Shown: piece after piece, positions 1 through 4,713 of the stretch
Position numbering within the stretch: the stretch's first letter is position 1
Layout of the letters: each line of letters begins with the position of its first letter
Source of the DNA: Solobacterium sp.
GTDB lineage: Bacteria; Bacillota_I; Bacilli_A; Erysipelotrichales; Erysipelotrichaceae
Reading direction: 5' to 3'
Length of the DNA: 6,043 nucleotides
NCBI GenBank assembly: GCA_017536845.1
Contig: JAFWCP010000128.1
Coordinates: 1-6,043, forward strand
Made by a program: the position numbers and the translations under genes
The notes under the pieces: model-generated
Databases searched by the model: none
The model's input: only the letters and a program-made list of their open reading frames with translations
Told to the model about the DNA's origin: nothing

Positions 1-173
1 GACAGGGCCAGGGCCGAGACAAGGGCGCTGTGGGAACTGGGAAACCCGCCGGAGGCAAAGGCAGCACGGATATCGAATCTGCGGGTACGAAACCAGACGA
101 TGAACGGCTTCAGGGCCTGCGCGATGATTGCCGCAAGGATTGCCGACCAGAAAGGATACATATTTCGTATCAT
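1..173 (-). CDS. Divergent PAP2 family (DUF212/YuiD-like) membrane protein, N-terminal part
   Basis: This is the first 57 codons of a gene that runs off the left edge; the C-terminal part is outside the window. The start ATG (complement of 171-173) has a strong AGGAGGAG Shine-Dalgarno (complement of 179-186), which fixes the start. The visible protein begins MIRNMYPFWSAILAAIIAQ, a first hydrophobic segment (about residues 6-19). It continues with LKPFIVWFRTRRFD and then GGFPSSHSALVSALAL at about residues 42-57. The GG-x-PSSHSA signature followed by a hydrophobic helix is characteristic of the divergent PAP2/acid phosphatase-vanadium haloperoxidase-related family (DUF212, B. subtilis YuiD). 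These are small membrane proteins, usually about 150 residues, whose substrate is not established. The SSH motif resembles part of a PAP2 active site, so a lipid phosphatase role is possible but inferred. It is transcribed divergently from the S1-domain gene. Confidence 0.85.
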   Translation of the reverse strand, partial: MIRNMYPFWSAILAAIIAQALKPFIVWFRTRRFDIRAAFASGGFPSSHSALVSALAL

Positions 174-195
174 GAATTCTCCTCCTGCAGGGGAA

Positions 196-204
196 ACTAT
201 ACCA
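196..204 (-). promoter_or_regulatory. Extended -10 promoter for the divergent-PAP2 gene
   Basis: On the minus strand this reads TGgTATAGT, an extended -10 element (TGn plus a 5/6 TATAAT match). The predicted start of transcription is near 189, leaving a leader of about 16 nt that just contains the AGGAGGAG site. I see no good -35 at the usual spacing, which fits an extended -10 promoter. Its position between the two divergent start codons supports the call; no expression evidence is available. Confidence 0.6.
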
Positions 205-220
205 CAGAAGAAGACCCTTG

Positions 221-229
221 TGTTATACT
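221..229 (+). promoter_or_regulatory. Extended -10 promoter for the S1-domain gene
   Basis: Reads TGtTATACT, an extended -10 with 5/6 match to TATAAT. Transcription would begin near 236, about 15 nt before the ATG at 251. The -35 region (about 201-206, accaca) is poor and overlaps the -10 element of the oppositely directed promoter at 196-204. Confidence 0.6.
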
Positions 230-250
230 GTCTTGCGAAATCAGGTGAAT

Positions 251-622
251 ATGGATTATACAACAGGACAGATTACAGAAGGCAGAATCACAGGCATCCA
301 GCCCTACGGCGCATTTGTCGCTCTTGACAGCAATGTGACGGGGCTGATTCATATTTCCGAGATCAGCGACGGCTTTGTCCGGGATATCCGCCGCTACGTG
401 CATCTGAACGATATCGTTCGCGTCAAGGTCCTGGAATATGACGCACTGACCCATCAGGCTAAGCTCTCGCTTAAGGCCCTGCACAAGACCCACACCCGCT
501 ACCGCAAGCGGCTGGGGCCGCATAAGTGCACGATGCCGGACGGGACGATCGGCTTCCGTTCGATTGAAGCGGCCCTGCCGCAGTGGATTGAGGAAGCCTC
601 GAAAACGCTTCTGGAACAATAA
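251..622 (+). CDS. yugI: S1 domain RNA-binding protein of the YugI/GSP13/CvfD family
   Basis: A 123-residue cytoplasmic protein. Residues about 4-75 form an S1 (OB-fold) RNA-binding domain: GQITEGRITGIQPYGAFVAL opens it, followed by GLIHISEIS (31-39), VRVKVLEYD (57-64) and KLSLKAL (71-77). A basic, His/Arg-rich linker (about 78-92) leads to a C-terminal motif GFRSIEAALPQWIEEA (101-116). This matches in pattern the GF-x-x-L...L-x-x-WIE tail of B. subtilis general stress protein 13 (YugI), so I assign it to that family rather than to ribosomal protein S1 or RNase fragments. Family members associate with the ribosome or RNA and affect post-transcriptional control and stress tolerance; the exact role here is inferred. 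The ATG at 251 is chosen because a predicted -10 element (224-229) lies inside the longer frame that begins at a TTG at 218. The Shine-Dalgarno, AGGTGA (243-248), is weak and close to the ATG. A terminator follows directly, so the gene is probably monocistronic. Confidence 0.85.
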   Translation: MDYTTGQITEGRITGIQPYGAFVALDSNVTGLIHISEISDGFVRDIRRYVHLNDIVRVKVLEYDALTHQAKLSLKALHKTHTRYRKRLGPHKCTMPDGTIGFRSIEAALPQWIEEASKTLLEQ

Positions 623-644
623 AAACACCGAAACCGGTGTTTTT
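621..644. terminator. Bidirectional intrinsic terminator between yugI-like gene and apbE
   Basis: A perfect 10-bp inverted repeat: AAAAACACCG (621-630), 4-nt loop AAAC, CGGTGTTTTT (635-644). The A-run on the left and T-run on the right give a U-tract whichever strand is transcribed. It starts within the stop codon of the S1-domain gene (620-622) and lies 8 bp beyond the end of the convergent apbE gene, so it should end both transcripts. Confidence 0.88.
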
Positions 645-652
645 ATATTGCG

Positions 653-1789
653 TCAGTTGAACATGATACGGTCGTTAAGGCCTTCGCTCCAGATGATGAT
701 CTGGCCGTCAGACTCAACCCCGGAAAGCGACTGCGTCCGGTCAGGATCCATGATCCAGACCGCATCCGCCGCATCACCGGTTTTGGCCGTATAGTCCGCC
801 AGCACCTTTTTGCCGTCTTCAATGCTTAAGACAAACAGGGCGGTGGAAAGGCAGTCAGCTGCCGCCGAATCCGCTGTCACAATGGTGACAGAGTGGTAAT
901 ACGAAGCCGGATAACCGGTGGCAGGATCGACAATATGGTGATAGGTTTTTCCGTCGGTGCCGATGTAATAACGTTCATAGTCGCCGGAGGTCACCGTGGA
1001 AAAGGAACCGTACTGCGAGATAACGGCGGCACTGGCGCCGTTTACGGGATGGACGATGCCGACCAGCCAGGGATTTCCGTCAACCTTGTTTCCGATCGTG
1101 CGGATGTTGCGGCCGGCGTTTACCAGTGCCTGATACGGAACATCGCCTTCAATCTTCCGGGCAATCTGTTCAGCGGCGTAGCCCTTGGCAATGCCGCCGA
1201 CATCCAGCCGGATGGCGGGATCGTCAATATAGACGGTGCTGTTTTCTTCATCAATGATGACATGCTCATAGCCTCTGTGCAGCATGGCTTCCCGGATCTC
1301 TTCTTCAGAGGGGACAGGGCCGGGCCTGGGCGTTTCGCCGCTGTTGAGGGCGATGCCTTCTTCCCGGTATTCATGCCAGACAGAAAGCACCGTGCCGATT
1401 GTGATGTCAAAGGCTCCGCCGGTCAGTTCACTGAACTCCTTTGCTTTTTCGATCAGGTCAATGATGATCGGGTCCACCTTGACCGGCTGTATGCCGGCAT
1501 TGTCGTTGACCGTCTTGAGATTGTTGATCCCGGGGTAATCGTTGTAGATGTCAAACAGGTTGTTGTACTGCCGGAACATCTCGACGCCGGTATCAAAGCG
1601 GGAACGCATGGCATCTTTGTCAGGACCGGTTTCCTGATACTGGTAAATCGTATCGAAGCCTGCGTCATAGCTCAGGTTGGAATAGCTTTCCAGGGTTTCC
1701 GCGGAAGAGGCTGCGGAAGAAACTGCTGATGGGCTGCTGCAGCTGCCGAGCAGGCAGGCAGCCAGCAATAACGTGATTTTCTTTTTCAT
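653..1789 (-). CDS. apbE: FAD:protein FMN transferase, ApbE lipoprotein
   Basis: Transfers FMN from FAD onto a Thr of target proteins (Mg2+-dependent), outside the cytoplasmic membrane. The protein is 378 residues. The N-terminus MKKKITLLLAACLLGSC is a lipoprotein signal with lipobox LGSC and predicted lipidated Cys17, followed by a Ser/Ala-rich tether (18-38). ApbE family motifs follow: TGGAFDITIGTVLSVW (about 123-138), LDVGGIAKGYAAEQIA (195-210), the LVNAGRNIRTIG strand-loop (222-233, with GR where GG is usual), TSGDYERYY (267-275), HHIVDPATGYPA (284-295) and ADCLSTALFVL (311-321), the last including the metal-site region. Length and motif order fit a complete enzyme. The start at 1789 is chosen because it puts the lipoprotein signal at the N-terminus; a longer frame from a TTG at 1834 would prepend 15 unlikely residues. 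The gene is divergent from the rnf operon, whose RnfD and RnfG contain ApbE target motifs, so these are the likely substrates. Confidence 0.95.
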   Translation of the reverse strand: MKKKITLLLAACLLGSCSSPSAVSSAASSAETLESYSNLSYDAGFDTIYQYQETGPDKDAMRSRFDTGVEMFRQYNNLFDIYNDYPGINNLKTVNDNAGIQPVKVDPIIIDLIEKAKEFSELTGGAFDITIGTVLSVWHEYREEGIALNSGETPRPGPVPSEEEIREAMLHRGYEHVIIDEENSTVYIDDPAIRLDVGGIAKGYAAEQIARKIEGDVPYQALVNAGRNIRTIGNKVDGNPWLVGIVHPVNGASAAVISQYGSFSTVTSGDYERYYIGTDGKTYHHIVDPATGYPASYYHSVTIVTADSAAADCLSTALFVLSIEDGKKVLADYTAKTGDAADAVWIMDPDRTQSLSGVESDGQIIIWSEGLNDRIMFN

Positions 1790-1798
1790 AGCCCTGAG

Positions 1799-1807
1799 AT
1801 TATACCA
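1799..1807 (-). promoter_or_regulatory. Extended -10 promoter for apbE
   Basis: On the minus strand this reads TGgTATAAT, a perfect extended -10. Only 9 nt separate its last base from the apbE ATG at 1789, so transcription would begin about 1-4 nt before the start codon. The mRNA would then be nearly leaderless. The only Shine-Dalgarno-like bases are a weak AGGG two bases before the ATG. There is no clear -35 at 16-18 bp. Confidence 0.6.
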
Positions 1808-1836
1808 CAGGAAAAGCAGCGCCGCTTTGAACAAGA

Positions 1837-1894
1837 CATGTTCAGTGAATTGACGTGTTTCGTTTTATAAGTAAACATCACCATATCATGTTCA
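1837..1894. repeat. Paired CATGTTCA direct repeats between the apbE and rnfC promoters
   Basis: The 8-mer CATGTTCA occurs exactly at 1837-1844 and 1887-1894, 50 bp apart (roughly five helical turns). Each copy is followed by a TGAA that pairs with its TTCA: TTCA-G-TGAA at 1841-1849 and TTCA-6 nt-TGAA at 1891-1904. The right copy overlaps the predicted -35 position of the rnfC promoter, and the left one lies just upstream of the apbE promoter. A shared operator is possible, but 8 bp can recur by chance in an A+T-rich intergenic stretch. Confidence 0.3.
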
Positions 1895-1908
1895 ATTATG
1901 TGAAAAAA

Positions 1909-1917
1909 TGTTATAAT
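1909..1917 (+). promoter_or_regulatory. Extended -10 promoter for the rnf operon
   Basis: Reads TGtTATAAT, a perfect extended -10, with an A-run just upstream (1903-1908). The predicted start is near 1924, leaving a leader of about 23 nt that contains the GGAGGAG site (1932-1938) for rnfC. The -35 candidate at 17-bp spacing (TGTTCA, 1889-1894) matches the consensus only partly. Confidence 0.65.
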
Positions 1918-1946
1918 TCCGCAAGTATAACGGAGGAGAGGATCAT

Positions 1947-3248
1947 ATGTCACTTTTACAAGGACCGATGCATCATCATCTGCCGGGACACAAGGATCTT
2001 ACCATGCACAAGGATGTGCTCAAAACAATTGATCCTGATGTTGTCTGGGTGCCTCTGTACAACGGGCCGACACCCTGCCGCCCGCTTGTACAGATAGGTG
2101 ATGAGGTGAAAGTCGGTACAAAGATTGCGGAACGCAACGACCGTTTCTACCTGCCGGTGTTCTCGCCGGTTTCCGGTACTGTTACCGCGATTGAAAAATT
2201 CATGACCTCAGGCATGGCGCAGGGGGATCATCTGCGTATTCAGAATGATCACAAGCATGAAGAGGTAAGGGCGTTTGAACCGTTCGATTACGAGAAGGCA
2301 AGCTGGGAAGAACTTCTTGATTTCGTCAAGAACGCCGGCATGTGCGGCCTGGGCGGCGCCGGTTTCCCGACTTATGTCAAGTATCTGAAACCGGAAAACG
2401 TCGACCTGTTTGTCGTCAACGCGGTAGAGTGTGAGCCGTACCTGACAGCAGACTACAAGAACATCGAAGAGAACATGGGCCTTCTGAAGACCGGTACGCT
2501 GGCGCTGTTCAAGCTGTCCAAGGCAAAGAAGGGCTGCGTGGCGATCAAGGAAGACAAGGCGGACCAGATTGCTGCCCTCAAGACTGCTTTTGCCGAAACG
2601 CCGATTGAAATCAGGACCGTTCCCAACTTCTACCCGATGGGCTGGGAGCGTACGCTGGTATTCCAGCTGACCGGCAAGCGGTATGGCATGCTGCCGATTG
2701 AGGCAGGCTGTATCCTGAACAACGCGTCCACGGCCATCGCCCTGGGCGACGCCATCACAAACGGCCACCCGATCACCCATAAGTATGTCACCGTGTCCGG
2801 GGACGGCATCAAGAACCCGCAGAACGTAAAGGTTCCGGTGGGAACAAAAGCCTGCGAGATCGCGGCAGCCTGCGGCGGCTATACAGCCGAGGATATCCTG
2901 CTGATCGCCGGAGGCCCGATGATGGGAAGAACCATTCCCAACGACCAGTTCGTCATCGCCCATCCCAACAACGGCCTGACCGTCATCCAGAATGTGAAGC
3001 AGCCCGAGGTCAAGTGCCTGCGCTGCGGACGCTGCACGGAGACCTGCCCGTCCGGCCTGCAGCCGGTCAGAATCAACCTGGCCCAGCATGCGAAAAACAT
3101 GGATGAAATCGAAAGGCTGTCTGTCATGGACTGCATCGAATGCGGCATGTGCACGTACATCTGTCCTTCGAAGATCGAAGTCACGGAAGGCGTCCGCCGT
3201 GCCAAGACCCTGCTTCGTGCCAAGCAGGCAAGGGGAGGTAAGAAATAA
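1947..3248 (+). CDS. rnfC: Rnf complex subunit RnfC, NADH/FMN and 2x[4Fe-4S] subunit
   Basis: Peripheral cytoplasmic subunit of the ferredoxin:NAD+ oxidoreductase (Rnf), which exchanges electrons with NAD(H) at an FMN site. It has 433 residues, close to the usual length for bacterial RnfC without a long C-terminal extension. The N-terminal RnfC domain has a lipoyl-like hammerhead (PLVQIGDEVKVGTKIAE, 46-62, and PVSGTVTAIE, 74-83). The Rossmann-like 51-kDa-type domain shows GLGGAGFPTYVKY (134-146) and VVNAVECEPYLTADY (156-170). An SLBB-type region follows (about 280-325). Two ferredoxin-type clusters close the protein: Cys357-x2-Cys360-x2-Cys363-x3-Cys367-Pro, and Cys396-x2-Cys399-x2-Cys402-x3-Cys406-Pro. 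The N-terminus is His-rich (His9-11, 15 and 21). GGAGGAG at 1932-1938 sets the ATG. First gene of the operon; its TAA overlaps the rnfD ATG by one base (TAATG). Confidence 0.96.
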   Translation: MSLLQGPMHHHLPGHKDLTMHKDVLKTIDPDVVWVPLYNGPTPCRPLVQIGDEVKVGTKIAERNDRFYLPVFSPVSGTVTAIEKFMTSGMAQGDHLRIQNDHKHEEVRAFEPFDYEKASWEELLDFVKNAGMCGLGGAGFPTYVKYLKPENVDLFVVNAVECEPYLTADYKNIEENMGLLKTGTLALFKLSKAKKGCVAIKEDKADQIAALKTAFAETPIEIRTVPNFYPMGWERTLVFQLTGKRYGMLPIEAGCILNNASTAIALGDAITNGHPITHKYVTVSGDGIKNPQNVKVPVGTKACEIAAACGGYTAEDILLIAGGPMMGRTIPNDQFVIAHPNNGLTVIQNVKQPEVKCLRCGRCTETCPSGLQPVRINLAQHAKNMDEIERLSVMDCIECGMCTYICPSKIEVTEGVRRAKTLLRAKQARGGKK

Positions 3249-3250
3249 TG
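3232..3250 (+). promoter_or_regulatory. Translational coupling junction rnfC/rnfD
   Basis: The Shine-Dalgarno GGGGAGG (3232-3238) sits inside the last codons of rnfC, 9 nt before the rnfD ATG. Stop and start codons overlap as TAATG (3246-3250). This arrangement suggests coupled translation of RnfC and RnfD, whose products join in one complex. Confidence 0.75.
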
Positions 3251-4702
3251 AAATTTACTTTTAAACCCTCACCGAATTACCATACCAAACAGACGACGAT
3301 CGGGATCATGTGGGATCTGACGGTCTGTCTGCTTTCCATCCTGCTGTTTGCCGCCGTTTATTACGGCATGACCTTCGGCGCGGCATACGGCTTAAGAGTC
3401 ATCATAATGGCGGTCTGTGCGGTTGCTGCGGCAGTCGCTTCGGAAGCCGTCTTCTTCAAGGCAACCGGCGTCAAGGACATCGCGACGGAAGTCAAGCATT
3501 CCTTCAGCTGGGTCACCGCCCTGATCATTGTGCTGATCACCCGTCTGGATGTCAGCTATTACGCCATCATCGTTGCCACGGTGATTTCGATCATCGTCGG
3601 CAAGCTCGTCTTCGGCGGCTTCGGTCAGAACATCTTCAACCCGGCAGCGATCGGCGAAGCGATCATCATGAACTACTTCGGAGCTGCCAAGGCAGCCAAG
3701 GTCACGGCTGATGTCTTCACCGGTGCTACCCCGATTTCCACCTTCGCTTCCAGCGGCTGGATCATGAGCGGTTCCGCCCTTGGCGACCTGGTTGACAAGG
3801 CCGGCGGCTTAACAACCATGTTCCTGGGATCCTACCCCAGCGTTGTCGGCGGCTCCTGCGCACTGCTGATCATCCTGTGCGGCATCTTCATGGTATGGCG
3901 CAAGGACATCGACTGGCATCTGACGGTTACCTACCTGCTGTCGATCTTCGTGATTTCCCTGGTTGTCGGCCTGTTCCATGGCGGCGCGTTTGAATTCGCG
4001 TTCCTGAACCTGATCACCGGCGGCACCCTGTTCGGCGCGGTATTCATGATGACCGATCCGGTCACAACACCGTTTACAATTCCCGGCCGCATGATCTTCG
4101 CATTCGGCTGTGCGTGCTTCACGCTTCTGATCAGATGGAAGGCAAACCTGCCTGACGGCGTCCTGTATTCCATCCTGCTGATGAACATGGTCTCCCCGGC
4201 CATTGACAAGTTCGTCAACGGCAACCAGATCAAGGAAGCCGACAAGATCCGCAACAAGGTCATTATCTGCGGTGCGATCTTCTGCCTGATCCCGATGCTG
4301 GTGGGCGCATTGACCAAGGTTGAAACAAAGGCGGCCGAACCGGCTCCCGCGCCGGCACCGGCAGCAGCTGTTTCTGCCAATGACTACAGCGCCAACAATG
4401 CTTCCTGCACCGCGGAAGGCGGCGGCGTCTATGCCTGCAAGGCGGACGGCTACGCGGCCCAGAATGAAGGCGGCGCGGCCAATGAAGCAAAGATCACCAT
4501 CGCCGACGGCAAGGTCGTTTCCGTTGAAGTCACGACCGTCAGCGATACCCCGGGCATTTCCGATTCGGCTGTTTCCGCCGACGCTCTGAAAGCCTATGAG
4601 GGCAGCGCGACCGAAGACGTCACGACCGGTGCGACAGCATCATTTACAGAAGGCTCCATCAAGGCGATGATTGCAAAAGCGCTCGCCATGGATGCTGAGT
4701 AA
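3248..4702 (+). CDS. rnfD: RnfD with an additional C-terminal FMN-binding domain
   Basis: Membrane subunit of the Rnf complex, 484 residues against roughly 310-360 for ordinary RnfD. The core (about 1-336) has nine or ten hydrophobic segments and the family signatures GGFGQNIFNPAAIGEA (123-138), MMTDPVTTPFTIPG (267-280) and LLMNMVSPAIDKF (310-322). The usual covalent-FMN site is DVFTGATP (155-162), with Thr161 the predicted attachment residue. Beyond the core lie a charged segment (QIKEADKIRNK, 327-337), an extra hydrophobic helix (about 338-356), an Ala/Pro linker (362-374) and an FMN-binding (FMN_bind-type) domain (about 379-484). That domain has ITIADGKVVSVEV (416-428), DTPGISDSA (433-441) and a second ApbE motif DVTTGAT (457-463, Thr463). 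Cys387 and Cys397 may form a disulfide. The reading frame is open throughout and the next gene has its own start signal, so this looks like a true fusion and not a read-through error. The domain closely resembles the C-terminal domain of RnfG. Confidence 0.93.
   Translation: MKFTFKPSPNYHTKQTTIGIMWDLTVCLLSILLFAAVYYGMTFGAAYGLRVIIMAVCAVAAAVASEAVFFKATGVKDIATEVKHSFSWVTALIIVLITRLDVSYYAIIVATVISIIVGKLVFGGFGQNIFNPAAIGEAIIMNYFGAAKAAKVTADVFTGATPISTFASSGWIMSGSALGDLVDKAGGLTTMFLGSYPSVVGGSCALLIILCGIFMVWRKDIDWHLTVTYLLSIFVISLVVGLFHGGAFEFAFLNLITGGTLFGAVFMMTDPVTTPFTIPGRMIFAFGCACFTLLIRWKANLPDGVLYSILLMNMVSPAIDKFVNGNQIKEADKIRNKVIICGAIFCLIPMLVGALTKVETKAAEPAPAPAPAAAVSANDYSANNASCTAEGGGVYACKADGYAAQNEGGAANEAKITIADGKVVSVEVTTVSDTPGISDSAVSADALKAYEGSATEDVTTGATASFTEGSIKAMIAKALAMDAE
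4382..4699 (+). repeat. Duplicated FMN-binding domain, copy 1 (RnfD residues 379-484)
   Basis: Codes for the domain starting DYSANNASC and ending at the RnfD C-terminus. By-eye alignment with copy 2 (5287-5610) needs two single-residue gaps and gives about 65% amino acid identity. The runs PGISDSAVSADAL and TGATASFTE are identical. At DNA level a 17-base stretch around the ApbE motif is identical (4625-4641 and 5533-5549), while many other codons differ at third positions. Confidence 0.85.
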
Positions 4703-4713
4703 GGAGGGAATGT

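Noticed and set aside
218..250. Longer start (TTG at 218) for the S1-domain gene
   Set aside because: The predicted -10 element lies within this stretch, and S1-domain relatives begin a few residues before the GxVxGxVxGIxxYGAF motif, as with the ATG at 251.
893..1729. Long plus-strand open frame (278 codons) opposite apbE
   Set aside because: It lies wholly antisense to a clear ApbE with all family motifs, has no recognisable domain and no Shine-Dalgarno; it is a by-product of G+C-rich codon use.
1787..1834. Longer apbE start at a TTG (complement of 1832-1834)
   Set aside because: It would bury the lipoprotein signal under 15 residues and place the perfect extended -10 element inside the coding region.
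1898..1915. Rex operator (TTGTGAA-N4-TTCACAA type) at the rnfC promoter
   Set aside because: The left half ATGTGAA fits 6 of 7 bases, but the right half at the proper spacing matches only about 2 of 7.
2208..3089. Long minus-strand open frame (293 codons) inside rnfC
   Set aside because: Antisense to the conserved Rossmann and cluster regions of RnfC; its translation resembles no family I know.
4325..4370. Ala/Pro-rich codons as a simple-sequence repeat or recombination scar
   Set aside because: The PAPAPAPAAA stretch is a normal flexible interdomain linker; the bases vary and show no tandem DNA unit beyond what the protein composition demands.
4253..4702. RnfD fusion as a sequencing or assembly artefact joining two genes
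   Set aside because: The frame runs without a break, the linker is well formed, the domain lacks a start signal of its own, and RnfG shows the same C-terminal domain; rnfG has a separate Shine-Dalgarno and start.
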